The position numbers and the translations under genes are program-made. This document shows, piece by piece, positions 26,895 through 35,534 of a DNA stretch of 64,000 nt (position 1 is the stretch's first letter; every line of letters starts with the position of its first letter). The notes beneath the pieces are model-generated. The model was not told the origin of the DNA and did no database searches. It saw only the letters and a program-made list of their open reading frames with translations. This DNA is from Streptomyces flavofungini (GTDB taxonomy: Bacteria > Actinomycetota > Actinomycetes > Streptomycetales > Streptomycetaceae), in NCBI RefSeq assembly GCF_030388665.1, contig NZ_CP128846.1, forward strand, positions 6,088,501-6,152,500. The letters are read 5' to 3'.

Positions 26895-27482
26895 TCATGA
26901 GCCGTCGCCGGGCTGCGAGCCCGCGAGCAGCTTGCGCAGCAGGGCCGAGAGCTGCGCCGTCTCCGCCTCGTCGAGCCCGGCGGCCCTGAGCGCCGCGCGC
27001 TGCACCTCGACGCCCGCCACCACGGCCCGGTCGACCAGTTCCCTGCCCTCCTCGGTCAGCGTCACCCGGAGCCCCCGCCGGTCGTGCGGGTCGGGGGAGC
27101 GGCGCAGCAGCCCGGCCCGCTCCAGCTTGTCCAGACGCCCCGTCATGCCGCCCGTCGTCAGCATCAGCGCCGAGGAGAGCTGGCGCGGCGAGAGCGTGTA
27201 CGGCTCGCCGTGCCGGCGCAGCGTCGCGAGCACGTCGAACTCGCCGCGCGTGGTGCCGAGGCGGCGGTACGCCTTCTCGATGCGGTCGCCCATGGCCTGC
27301 GTGGTGCGGTAGACGCGGCCGAAGACCTCCATGGGCGTGGTCTCCAGATCCGGCCGGACGACGGCCCACTGCTCGATGATCGCGTCGACGCCGTCGGGCG
27401 CGACGGCGGCCGCCGCGTCGTCGGAGGGCGCCGCGTTCTGGGAGGACCTCACGTTGCTCGCGTTCATGGGGGAAGTATCCAC
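26895..27482 (-). CDS. MarR-family transcriptional regulator
   Basis: Up to 195 residues; starts at GTG 27482 or ATG 27467 are both possible and neither has a good Shine-Dalgarno, so a leaderless message is conceivable. The winged-helix core is clear: TTRGEFDVLATLRRHGEPYT, LSPRQLSSALMLTTGGMTGR, LDKLERAGLLRR, DPHDRRGLRVTLTEEGRELV. MarR proteins usually repress their own gene and a divergent effector. Here the divergent gene is an EamA exporter, with nested palindromes between them. Confidence 0.93.
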   Translation of the reverse strand: MDTSPMNASNVRSSQNAAPSDDAAAAVAPDGVDAIIEQWAVVRPDLETTPMEVFGRVYRTTQAMGDRIEKAYRRLGTTRGEFDVLATLRRHGEPYTLSPRQLSSALMLTTGGMTGRLDKLERAGLLRRSPDPHDRRGLRVTLTEEGRELVDRAVVAGVEVQRAALRAAGLDEAETAQLSALLRKLLAGSQPGDGS

Positions 27483-27502
27483 GAGACATGGAAGCTTGCA
27501 AG

Positions 27503-27543
27503 TAAGTAGGTTGACGGTAAGTGGCTTACGGCTAAGCTACTTA
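27503..27543. promoter_or_regulatory. Nested palindromes in the MarR/EamA divergent promoter
   Basis: TAAGTAG (27503-27509) pairs with CTACTTA (27537-27543). Inside them GTAAG-TGG-CTTAC (27517-27529) is a perfect smaller palindrome. Likely MarR operator(s) covering both promoters; TTGACG at 27511 could be the EamA -35. Confidence 0.7.
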
Positions 27544-27608
27544 TGGCTCAGCTTCCTCCGTGAGTCGTTGCGCCCCCTTGAGCCCCGAGTACGTGGGAGA
27601 CGTCCGCC

Positions 27609-28556
27609 ATGAAGCGCGCCGCCGCCATCCTCCTCACCGCCTACGCCCCCTTCGTCTGGGGCTCCACCTACGCCGTCACCACCGAGTTCCTGCCCGCGGA
27701 CCGTCCCCTGTTCACGGCCTTGACGCGTGCCCTGCCCGCCGGGCTGCTGCTGCTCCTGCTCGCCAGACGCCTGCCCAAGGGGGAGTGGTGGTGGAAGTCG
27801 GCGGTCCTCGGCGCGCTCAACATCGGCGCCTTCTTCCCGCTGCTCTTCCTGTCCGCCTACCGCCTGCCCGGCGGCATGGCCGCGGTCGTCGGCTCCGTCG
27901 GCCCGCTCTTCGTCGCCGGACTCGCGGCCCTGCTCCTCGCCGACCGGCCGACCCCGCGCACCCTGCTCACCGGGGCCGCCGCGGCCCTCGGCGTCAGCCT
28001 GGTGGTCCTGAAGGCCACCGGGGCCCTGGACGCGGTCGGGCTGCTCGCCGCCGTGGGGTCGACGGCCTCGATGTCGACGGGCACGGTGCTCACCAAGCGC
28101 TGGGGGCGCCCGGACGGCGTCGGTCCGCTCGCGCTCACGGCCTGGCAGCTGACGGTCGGCGGTCTGCTCATCGCCCCCGTCGCGTTCCTGGTCGAGGGCG
28201 CGCCGCCCGCGCTCGACGGGCGGAACATCGCGGGCTACCTCTACCTCTCGCTCGCCGGTACGGCCGTCGCGTACTGGCTGTGGTTCCGCGGCATCGGCCG
28301 CCTCAGCGCCACCCAGGCCGGCCTTCTCGGCCCGCTCTCGCCGCTGACCGCGGCGGTCATCGGCTGGGCGGCGCTCGGCCAGTCGCTGACGGCGGTGCAG
28401 GTGGCGGGGATGGCGATCGCGTTCGGGGCGACGGTGTTCGGCCAGCTGCGCCCGAAGCCGCGACCGCAGGTGCTCACCACCGAATCGTTCAGCTCAGCTT
28501 CAAAGATCGGTCGAAAAGATTCGATGGACCTGAGCGGTCCCGGACTGCGACGGTAG
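27609..28556 (+). CDS. EamA/DMT-superfamily exporter
   Basis: 315 residues, ATG 27609 with GGGAGAC upstream. Ten predicted membrane helices form two EamA repeats, the first starting AAAILLTAYAPFVWGSTYAV and the second around STASMSTGTVLTKRWG. Family members export metabolites, amino acids or drugs. It is divergent from the MarR gene and probably under its control. The ~35-residue C-terminal tail (TTESFSSASKIGRKD onward) is hydrophilic and unusual for the family; it may reflect a shifted stop. Confidence 0.92.
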   Translation: MKRAAAILLTAYAPFVWGSTYAVTTEFLPADRPLFTALTRALPAGLLLLLLARRLPKGEWWWKSAVLGALNIGAFFPLLFLSAYRLPGGMAAVVGSVGPLFVAGLAALLLADRPTPRTLLTGAAAALGVSLVVLKATGALDAVGLLAAVGSTASMSTGTVLTKRWGRPDGVGPLALTAWQLTVGGLLIAPVAFLVEGAPPALDGRNIAGYLYLSLAGTAVAYWLWFRGIGRLSATQAGLLGPLSPLTAAVIGWAALGQSLTAVQVAGMAIAFGATVFGQLRPKPRPQVLTTESFSSASKIGRKDSMDLSGPGLRR

Positions 28557-28623
28557 CTCGGCCGACCCCGGGAGCGGGGCCGCGCGAGCGCCCCGTACCG
28601 GGGAGAGAGGCAGGGAGATACCA

Positions 28624-29583
28624 GTGGCGAGCGTCCTGGACCTGGACCGGAGCGACGGCGGCGGCGACACGAGCGTGCGGGCGCGGGGCGCGGGCGGCGG
28701 GCGTGGCGCCGCCGCGGGACTCGGCGTCGGACTCGCCCTCGCGGCGCTCGCCACCGTCGTCTGGTCGGGAAGCTTCGTCACCTCCCGCGCCCTCGCCGAC
28801 AGCGTCCCGCCGATCCAGCACGCGTTCTGGCGCTGGGTCATCGCCATCGCGGCCGTCGCGCCGTTCGCGGTCCGCCAGACCTGGCGCCAACGGGCCCTGC
28901 TCCGCCGCCACTTCCGCTTCCTGCTCGCCGCGTCCCTGCTGGGCGTCACCGTCTACAACACCCTCGTCAACCAGGCCGGAGTGACCACCACCGCGGGCAA
29001 CATGGGCATGATCATGGCCGCCTCGCCGGTCCTGATGGCGGTGTACGAACGCCTCGGCGGGGCCCGGCTCGGCGCCCGGCGCGTCACGGGCATGCTCGTC
29101 GCCTGCGTCGGCGTGCTGCTCCTGGTCAGCGGCGGCTCCCTCGCCATGGACCTGGCGGCGGGCGACCTGTGGGTGATCGGCGGCGCCGTCGCCTTCGGCT
29201 CGTACAGCGCGCTGCTTCGCCGCAGGCCCGCCGAGATCTCCCAACTGCCCTTCCTCTTCAGCACCTTCGTCCTGGGCGCGCTGATGCTGCTGCCCGTGTT
29301 CCTCGTCAGCCTCGCCGTGCAGGGCGGCTTCGAACCGACGGCCGCGACGGTCTCCCCGCTCCTGTACGTGGGCGTCGTCTCCTCCGCGGTCGCCTTCCTC
29401 GCCTGGAACAAGGCGATCTCCGCCATCGGCGCGGCCCGCGCGGGCGTCGTCTACTACCTCCAGCCGGTCTGCGTGGCCCTGCTGTCCTTCGCCGTGCTCG
29501 GCGAGGGCATGGGATGGCTCCAGGTGCTGTGCATGGGTCTGATCCTCGGCGGCGTGGTGCTCGGGTCGGCGGGCGGGAGGTAG
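28624..29583 (+). CDS. EamA/DMT-superfamily exporter (second copy)
   Basis: 319 residues from GTG 28624 with AGGGAG upstream. After a Gly-rich N-terminus come ten predicted helices (ALAALATVVWSGSFVTSRAL, YNTLVNQAGVTTTAGN, GVVYYLQPVCVALLSFAVLG). It is not a near-identical duplicate of the preceding exporter, so the two probably have different substrates. It lies 67 bp after the first exporter and 27 bp before a LysR gene that may regulate it. Confidence 0.92.
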   Translation: MASVLDLDRSDGGGDTSVRARGAGGGRGAAAGLGVGLALAALATVVWSGSFVTSRALADSVPPIQHAFWRWVIAIAAVAPFAVRQTWRQRALLRRHFRFLLAASLLGVTVYNTLVNQAGVTTTAGNMGMIMAASPVLMAVYERLGGARLGARRVTGMLVACVGVLLLVSGGSLAMDLAAGDLWVIGGAVAFGSYSALLRRRPAEISQLPFLFSTFVLGALMLLPVFLVSLAVQGGFEPTAATVSPLLYVGVVSSAVAFLAWNKAISAIGAARAGVVYYLQPVCVALLSFAVLGEGMGWLQVLCMGLILGGVVLGSAGGR

Positions 29584-29610
29584 CGGCCGGTGCGCGGGTA
29601 CGTTGACGCC

Positions 29611-30513
29611 ATGACCGAGTGGGACGTCAAGAAGCTGCAGATCCTGCGCACGCTGGCCGAGCGCGGGACCGTCACCGCGACCGCGCGGGCCCTCCTGATG
29701 ACCCCGTCCGCCGTGTCGCAGCAGCTCTCCAACCTCGCCAAGCAGGTCGGCGTGCCGCTCCTGGAGGCCCACGGCCGCCGGGTGCGGCTCACCGGCGCCG
29801 CCCGGCTCCTGCTCGTCCACGCCGACGCCGTCCTCGCCCAACTGGAGCGGGCCGACGCGGAGTTGGCCGCGTACGCCGAGGGGGAGGCCGGGGAGGTGCG
29901 GGTCGGGGCCTTCTCCACCGCCGTGCCCGCGCTCGTGGTGCCCGCCGTACGGGCCCTGCGGGTCGCCCACCCGGGGATCTCGGTGCGGGTGCGGGAGGCC
30001 GAGGCGGGCGCGGCCTACGAACTCCTCGCCGCCGGGGACGTCGACCTCGCCCTGTCCCTCGCCGCGCAGGCCCCGCGGGGGCGGGACGGACGCTTCACCC
30101 GCGTCACCCTCCTCGCCGACCCCCTCGACGTCGCCCTCGCCCTCGACCACCCGTACGCCCGCGCGGACGCCCTGCGCCTCGCCGACCTCGCCGACGAGCC
30201 GTGGATCTTCGGCGGCTCCGGGCCCTGGTCGGAGATCACGCGGGCCGCGTGCGAGGCCGCCGGGTTCGTGCCCGAGCAGGCGCACAGCGCGGCGGGCTGG
30301 GAGGCGATCCTCGCGATGGTGGAGGCGGGGATGGGGGTGGCTCTGGTGCCGCGGATGGCCGGGGCGGGGGCCTCCGGCCGGGGCGGGGTGGCGATGCGGG
30401 AGCCGGCGGACCGCCCGCACCGTCATGTGGTCGCCGCGGTACGCCGCGGGGCGGAGGCGTCCCTGACGGTGGGCCATGTCCTGGCGGCGCTGCGTGAGGC
30501 TGCCTCGCCCTGA
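29611..30513 (+). CDS. LysR-family transcriptional regulator
   Basis: 300 residues from ATG 29611 (MTEWDVKKLQILRTLAERGT). The N-terminal helix-turn-helix is clear (VTATARALLMTPSAVSQQLS), followed by the periplasmic-binding-like effector domain (GEVRVGAFSTAVPALVVPAV, DLALSLAAQ). It lies 27 bp downstream of the second EamA gene on the same strand, suggesting co-transcription. Confidence 0.92.
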   Translation: MTEWDVKKLQILRTLAERGTVTATARALLMTPSAVSQQLSNLAKQVGVPLLEAHGRRVRLTGAARLLLVHADAVLAQLERADAELAAYAEGEAGEVRVGAFSTAVPALVVPAVRALRVAHPGISVRVREAEAGAAYELLAAGDVDLALSLAAQAPRGRDGRFTRVTLLADPLDVALALDHPYARADALRLADLADEPWIFGGSGPWSEITRAACEAAGFVPEQAHSAAGWEAILAMVEAGMGVALVPRMAGAGASGRGGVAMREPADRPHRHVVAAVRRGAEASLTVGHVLAALREAASP

Positions 30514-30601
30514 CGCCGGACGGGCTCGGCCGCAGCGGCGGCCACGGGGTGGGTGGGCCGCCGCCCGGTGCGGTCGCATCCGTGGGGCGCAACAGGCGGG
30601 C

Positions 30602-30686
30602 GGGTGGGTGAAAAAGTGGGTGAAAAAGGTGGGTGAAAAAGACGGGGCCCGGTGCCGGGGGCGGGCGCGACCAGCCCGCCCCCGGC
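30602..30686 (-). terminator. Intrinsic-type terminator of pepN with triplicated T5 tail
   Basis: GCCGGGGGCGGGC (30654-30666) and its perfect complement (30674-30686) form a 13-bp stem with a 7-nt loop. In the pepN direction the stem is followed by GTC-TTTTT, then two further copies of TTTTTCACCCAC. This is one of the clearest terminators in the window, and the T-tracts are unusual at this G+C. Confidence 0.8.
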
Positions 30687-30709
30687 GTCCGTGAACCGCC
30701 CGGCCAGGG

Positions 30710-33283
30710 CTACGCGTCGGCGGCCTGCGCGCGCAGCGCCCGTTCGACGCCCGCACGGGACTCCGTGATCAGCCGGTGCAGCGCCGCCGTGGGCTCCGCG
30801 GAGGCGATCCACGCGTCCGTCGCGTCCAGCGTCTCCTGGGACACCTGGACGGCCGGGTACAGGCCGACCACGACCTGCTGGGCCATCTCGTGGGAGCGGG
30901 ACTCCCAGACGGTCTTCACGGCGTCGAAGTACTTCTGGGTGTAGGGCGCGAGCAACTCCCGCTGCTCGGTCTGGACGAAGCCGGAGATCACCGCCTCCTG
31001 CACGGCGTTGGGCAGCTTGTCGGACTCGACGACGGACGCCCACGCCTCGGCCTTGGCGGCGGCGGTCGGCCGCGCGGCCCGCGCAGCGGCGGCGTGCCGC
31101 TCACCCGCGGCGGTCTTGTCGCGCTCGAACTCCGCGGCGATCCCCGCCTCGTCGAGCCGCCCGGTCGCGGCGAGCCGCGCCACGAACGCCCACCGCAGCT
31201 CGGTGTCGACGGCCAGGCCCTCGATGGACTCCGAGCCGTCGAGCAGGCCCTCCAGGAGCGCCAGGTCGGACTCCGTGCGGGCGGTCGCCGCGAACGCGCG
31301 CGCCCACGCCAGCTGGTGGTCCCCGCCGGGCTCGGCCGCCCGCAGGTGCTCCAGGGTCGCCTCGGTCCACCGCGTGAGCGCGGCCTCGCGGCCCGCCGGG
31401 GCGGCGTACAGGTCGAGCGCCAGCTTCACCTGCCGGTGCAGCGACTGCACGACGCCGATGTCGGACTCCTTGCCGATGCCGGACAGGACGAGGGAGAGGT
31501 AGTCGCGCGTCGGCAGCTCCGCGTCGCGCGTCATGTCCCACGCCGAGGCCCAGCACAGCGCCCGCGGCAGCGAGGCCTCGAAGTCGCCCAGGTGCTCGGT
31601 GACGAAGGCCAGGGAGTCGGCGTCGAGCCGGACCTTGGCGTACGACAGGTCGTCGTCGTTGAGCAGGATCACGTCCGGCCGGGCCCGGCCCACCAGGGCC
31701 TCCACCGCCGTCAGCTCGCCGTCCACGTCCAGCTCGACGCGGTCGGTGCGCACCAGCTTGCCGGAGCCGCCCGCCGAGTCGTCCAGGTCGTACAGGCCGA
31801 TCGCGATGCGGTGCGGGCGCAGCGTCGGCTCGCCCTTGGCGCCCTCGGGCAGCGCCGGGGCCTCCTGCTTGATGGCGAAGGAGGTGATGTTCCCGGCGGA
31901 GTCGACGTCCACGACGGGGCGCAGCACGTTGATGCCGGCCGTCTCCAGCCACTTCTTCGACCAGGTCTTCAGGTCGCGCCCGCTGGTCTCCTCCAGGGCG
32001 CCGAGCAGGTCGCTCAGGCGCGTGTTGCCGAACGCGTGCTGCTTGAAGTACGCCTGCACGCCGCTGAAGAACTCGTCCATGCCGACGTAGGCGACGAGCT
32101 GCTTGAGCACGCTCGCGCCCTTGGCGTACGTGATGCCGTCGAAGTTGACGAGCACGTCGTCCAGGTCACGGATGTCCGCCATGATCGGGTGCGTGGACGG
32201 CAGCTGGTCCTGCCGGTACGCCCAGGTCTTCATGGAGTTCGCGAACGTGGTCCAGGAGTGCGGCCATTTCGACCCGGGCGCGTACGCCTGGCAGGCCGCC
32301 TCGGCGAACGTCGCGAACGACTCGTTCAGCCACAGGTCGTTCCACCACTCCATGGTCACGAGGTCGCCGAACCACATGTGCGCCAGCTCGTGCAGGATCG
32401 TCGCGGCCCGCACCTCGTACGCCGCGTCCGTCACCTTGGAGCGGAACACGTACTGGTCGCGGATCGTCACCGCGCCCGCGTTCTCCATCGCGCCCGCGTT
32501 GAACTCCGGCACGAACAACTGGTCGTACTTGGCGAAGGGGTAGGCGTAGTCGAACTTCTCCTGGAACCAGTCGAAGCCCTGCCGGGTGACGTCGAAGATC
32601 GCGTCCGCGTCCAGGAACTCGGCGAGCGAGGGGCGGCAGTAGATGCCGAGCGGGACCGACTGCCCGTCCTTCTCGTACACGCTGTGCACCGAGTGGTACG
32701 GACCGGCGATGAGCGCCGTGACGTACGTGGACAGGCGGGGCGTCGGCGCGAACGTCCAGACGTCGTCCTTGGGCTCCGGCGTCGGCGAGTTCGAGATGAC
32801 ACTCCAGCCGGAGGGTGCCTTCACGGTGAACTGGAAGGTGGCCTTCAGGTCGGGCTGCTCGAAGGAGGCGAACACGCGGCGCGCGTCCGGGACCTCGAAC
32901 TGGGTGTACAGGTAGGCCTGCTGGTCGACCGGGTCGACGAAGCGGTGCAGGCCCTCGCCGGTGTTGGTGTATTCGCAGTCCGCGACGACCTTCAGCTCGT
33001 TCGCGCCCTGCGGCAGGTGCCGCAGCGCGATGCGGGAGTCCCGGAAGACCGCGCCGATCTCGAGCGCGTGCCCGTTCAGGACGACCTCGTGGACGGCCGG
33101 GGCGATCAGATCGATGAAGGTCTCGGCGTTCGCCTCGGAGCAGTCGAAACGCACCGTGGTCACCGACCGGTACGTCCCGCCCTCCTGCGCTCCGGAGAGG
33201 TCGAGATCGATCTCGTACGAGTCAACGGTGAGCAGCTTCGCGCGCTGCTGCGCCTCTTCGCGGGTCAGATTGGTGCCGGGCAC
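30710..33283 (-). CDS. pepN: Aminopeptidase N (M1 family)
   Basis: 857 residues from GTG 33283, chosen for GAGGAG upstream; the longer frame from 33370 lacks a site. The M1 hallmarks are present: GAMEN exopeptidase motif, zinc site HELAH (His298, Glu299, His302) and Glu321 in WLNES. A C-terminal ERAP1-like helical domain fills the second half. No signal peptide, so it is cytoplasmic. It removes N-terminal amino acids from peptides. Transcribed alone and ended by a strong terminator. Confidence 0.96.
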   Translation of the reverse strand: MPGTNLTREEAQQRAKLLTVDSYEIDLDLSGAQEGGTYRSVTTVRFDCSEANAETFIDLIAPAVHEVVLNGHALEIGAVFRDSRIALRHLPQGANELKVVADCEYTNTGEGLHRFVDPVDQQAYLYTQFEVPDARRVFASFEQPDLKATFQFTVKAPSGWSVISNSPTPEPKDDVWTFAPTPRLSTYVTALIAGPYHSVHSVYEKDGQSVPLGIYCRPSLAEFLDADAIFDVTRQGFDWFQEKFDYAYPFAKYDQLFVPEFNAGAMENAGAVTIRDQYVFRSKVTDAAYEVRAATILHELAHMWFGDLVTMEWWNDLWLNESFATFAEAACQAYAPGSKWPHSWTTFANSMKTWAYRQDQLPSTHPIMADIRDLDDVLVNFDGITYAKGASVLKQLVAYVGMDEFFSGVQAYFKQHAFGNTRLSDLLGALEETSGRDLKTWSKKWLETAGINVLRPVVDVDSAGNITSFAIKQEAPALPEGAKGEPTLRPHRIAIGLYDLDDSAGGSGKLVRTDRVELDVDGELTAVEALVGRARPDVILLNDDDLSYAKVRLDADSLAFVTEHLGDFEASLPRALCWASAWDMTRDAELPTRDYLSLVLSGIGKESDIGVVQSLHRQVKLALDLYAAPAGREAALTRWTEATLEHLRAAEPGGDHQLAWARAFAATARTESDLALLEGLLDGSESIEGLAVDTELRWAFVARLAATGRLDEAGIAAEFERDKTAAGERHAAAARAARPTAAAKAEAWASVVESDKLPNAVQEAVISGFVQTEQRELLAPYTQKYFDAVKTVWESRSHEMAQQVVVGLYPAVQVSQETLDATDAWIASAEPTAALHRLITESRAGVERALRAQAADA

Positions 33284-33369
33284 GCGGTCATCTCCTCGGT
33301 ACGACTTGCGAACTTTCTGCGATGTTTCCCGCCATCCTTCCATGTGCGGTCGCCGCCCGCTCCGGGCCA

Positions 33370-33398
33370 TTGTTCTCAGGTCGCGCGGCCGTTAGCAT
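33370..33398 (+). promoter_or_regulatory. Candidate sigma-70-type promoter for the ABC operon
   Basis: TTGTTC (33370-33375), a 17-bp spacer and TAGCAT (33393-33398), about 80 bp before the binding-protein gene. Three tandem AAGCGGGCTG-like units follow at 33431-33460 in the leader. Confidence 0.5.
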
Positions 33399-33476
33399 CC
33401 GCGCGTCGGCTCAGGTCAAGGAGCGGCCCGAAGCGGGCTGAAGCGGGCCGAAGCGGGCTCGGACAGTCGGGAGCAG

Positions 33477-34523
33477 ATGCGTATGGCAAGGGGTGCACGC
33501 GGTGCGCAAGGGCCGCGCGGGCCGCGGCGGTCACGGAGCAGGGCACGGTTACGCGGCGCGCCCGCTCTCACCCTGCTCCTGCTGGCCGCCACCGCGGGCT
33601 GCGGCTCGTCCGGCGGCTCGGGCGACTCCGGCGGCGCCGACGGCAAGGGCCCGGAGAAGGGGCGGATCACCGTCGGCACCATGCCGGTCGCCGACACCGC
33701 GCCCCTGGAGATGGCCCAGCGCAAGGGCTTCTTCAAGGCGGAGGGGCTGACCGTGCGCACCTCCACGCTCAGCGGCGGCGCCGAGTCCGTCAGCCGGCTG
33801 CGCGCGGGCGCCCTCGACATCTCCTTCGGCAACTACGTCTCGTACTTCCTCGCGCACGCCAACAGGGCCATCGACGTCCGCATCGTCTCCGACGCCTTCC
33901 AGTCCGCGCCCCGCACGCACGCGGTCCTGGTCCCCAAGGACTCGCCGGTCAAGTCCCTGAAGGACCTCCAGGACAAGAAGATCGGCGTCAACACCAAGCG
34001 GAACATCAGCGCCCTGCTCGTCAAGAAGGCCGGCAAGGCGGAGGGCGCCGCCTTCGACGACGACAAGAACTTCGCCGAGGTCGACATGCCGAACATGGAG
34101 ACCGCCCTGAAGTCCGGCAGCGTCGACGCCGTGCAGGCCGTCGAGCCGTTCGTCTCCGCGATCGAGCGGTCCGGCTCCGGCCGGGTCGTCGCCGACCTCG
34201 GCAAGCCGCCGACCGGGGGCTTCCCCATCGCCGGGTACGCGACCACGGCGTCCTTCGCCGAGGACAACCCGAAGACGGTCGCCGCCTTCCAGCGGGCCAT
34301 GGCCCGCGCCCAGCGCCAGGCCGCCAACCGTTCGGCCGTCGTCGACACGCTCCCGGAGTACACGAAGATCACCGCCGACCAGGCCGCCCAGCTGAACCTC
34401 GGCGGCTACCCCGCGGCACTCGACCCGGCCCGCCTCGGCCGGGTGGTCACCCTGATGAGGGAATTCGGCTACCTGAAGCGGGACCTCGACGTGGCACCGC
34501 TGCTCGTGCGCGCGGGGCCATGA
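33477..34523 (+). CDS. ABC transporter substrate-binding lipoprotein (NMT1/SsuA type)
   Basis: 348 residues from ATG 33477; the second ATG at 33483 has better spacing from GGGAG. The signal peptide ends in the lipobox AATAGC. The mature domain (ITVGTMPVADTAPLEMAQRK, FFKAEGLTVR, DISFGNYVSYFLAHA) belongs to the NMT1/THI5-like group that binds sulfonates, nitrate, thiamine precursors or aromatic acids. It heads an operon with two permeases, an ATPase and a flavin monooxygenase, so the ligand may be a compound that the oxygenase then attacks. Ligand unknown. Confidence 0.9.
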   Translation: MRMARGARGAQGPRGPRRSRSRARLRGAPALTLLLLAATAGCGSSGGSGDSGGADGKGPEKGRITVGTMPVADTAPLEMAQRKGFFKAEGLTVRTSTLSGGAESVSRLRAGALDISFGNYVSYFLAHANRAIDVRIVSDAFQSAPRTHAVLVPKDSPVKSLKDLQDKKIGVNTKRNISALLVKKAGKAEGAAFDDDKNFAEVDMPNMETALKSGSVDAVQAVEPFVSAIERSGSGRVVADLGKPPTGGFPIAGYATTASFAEDNPKTVAAFQRAMARAQRQAANRSAVVDTLPEYTKITADQAAQLNLGGYPAALDPARLGRVVTLMREFGYLKRDLDVAPLLVRAGP

Positions 34524-34553
34524 GGGTGGCGACGGGGTGAGGCGGGCGATGCG

Positions 34554-35534
34554 ATGAAGGGGGACGCGCGCTCCGGACCGGGCCTCGGCCCGGGATTCGG
34601 GGCGCGCGCTCGCATACGAGCCGGTGCGCGCTCCGGGGGCCTTGTCGAGCGCAGGTCGGTGCGGGTCCTGCTGGGGGCGCTCGGCCTCTGCGGCGCCTTC
34701 CTGGTCGTCGAACTCGTCGCCCGCAGCGGGGTGTTCGACGACCAGGCCCTGCCGCCCGCCTCCGCCGTCCTCGCCCGCGCCGCCGAGATGGCCGTCGACG
34801 ACGGCTTCCTCGACGACCTCCGCACCACCGTCTCCGCCTGGCTCGGCGGCCTCGCCCTCGCCGTCGCCCTCGCCGTGCCCGCCGGGCTCCTGCTCGGCTC
34901 GCTGCCCCGGCTGCGCGCCGCCGCCCTCGCCGTCGTCGAGCTGGCCCGCCCCATCCCCTCCGTCGCCCTCATCCCCCTCGCGATCCTCGTCTTCGTCGAG
35001 CCCGACCGGGTGGAGCGGTCCCTCGTCTGCTACGCCGCGCTGTGGCCCGTCCTCCTCAACACCCTGTACGGGCTCCGCGACGTCGACCCCGTGGCCAAGG
35101 AGACCCTGCGGTCCTTCGGGTTCGGGCCGCTCGCCGTGATGTGGCGGGTGTCGCTGCCGAGCGCGGGGCCCTTCGTCGTCACGGGGGTGCGGATCGCGGC
35201 GTCCGTGGGCCTGATCGTGGCCGTCAGCGCGGAGTTGCGGGCGGGCGGGGACGGCGGGCTCGGCGTCTACCTGCTCGACTCGCAGTCCGGGGGCGGGCGG
35301 CCCGATCTGATGGTGGCGGGGGCGTGTTGGGCGGGGGTGCTGGGGGTCGCGGCCAACGCGGGGCTTGTGGGGGTGGGCAGGCTGTTGTTTCCCCACAGTG
35401 TTCGATCCGCGCGCTCCGGGCGCGGGCGTCCCTTCCCGGGGACGGGCGGCTCCGCCACCCGTCCCCCCAGGGGTGCGCCGCGCGCTCGTCCTCACACGCC
35501 GGACGGGCTCAACAGGTCCGGAGCGGGGCGATGA
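34554..35534 (+). CDS. ABC transporter permease (SsuC/TauC type)
   Basis: 326 residues. A basic disordered N-terminus is followed by about six helices and the binding-protein-dependent transport loop (DPVAKETLRSFGFGPLAVMW). The last ~40 residues (RSGRGRPFPGTGGSATRPPR onward) are not permease-like. They are translated from a copy of the dispersed intergenic repeat, so the natural C-terminus was probably replaced. The stop overlaps the next start (ATGA). Confidence 0.88.
   Translation: MKGDARSGPGLGPGFGARARIRAGARSGGLVERRSVRVLLGALGLCGAFLVVELVARSGVFDDQALPPASAVLARAAEMAVDDGFLDDLRTTVSAWLGGLALAVALAVPAGLLLGSLPRLRAAALAVVELARPIPSVALIPLAILVFVEPDRVERSLVCYAALWPVLLNTLYGLRDVDPVAKETLRSFGFGPLAVMWRVSLPSAGPFVVTGVRIAASVGLIVAVSAELRAGGDGGLGVYLLDSQSGGGRPDLMVAGACWAGVLGVAANAGLVGVGRLLFPHSVRSARSGRGRPFPGTGGSATRPPRGAPRARPHTPDGLNRSGAGR
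35475..35510 (+). repeat. Dispersed intergenic repeat, partial copy C, inside a gene
   Basis: GTGCGCCGCGCGCTCGTCCT then CACACGCCGGACGGGCTCAA matches the end of copy A (CTCGTCCTCAAGCGCCGGAC). It lies within the 3' end of the first permease gene and supplies its last codons. Confidence 0.55.
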
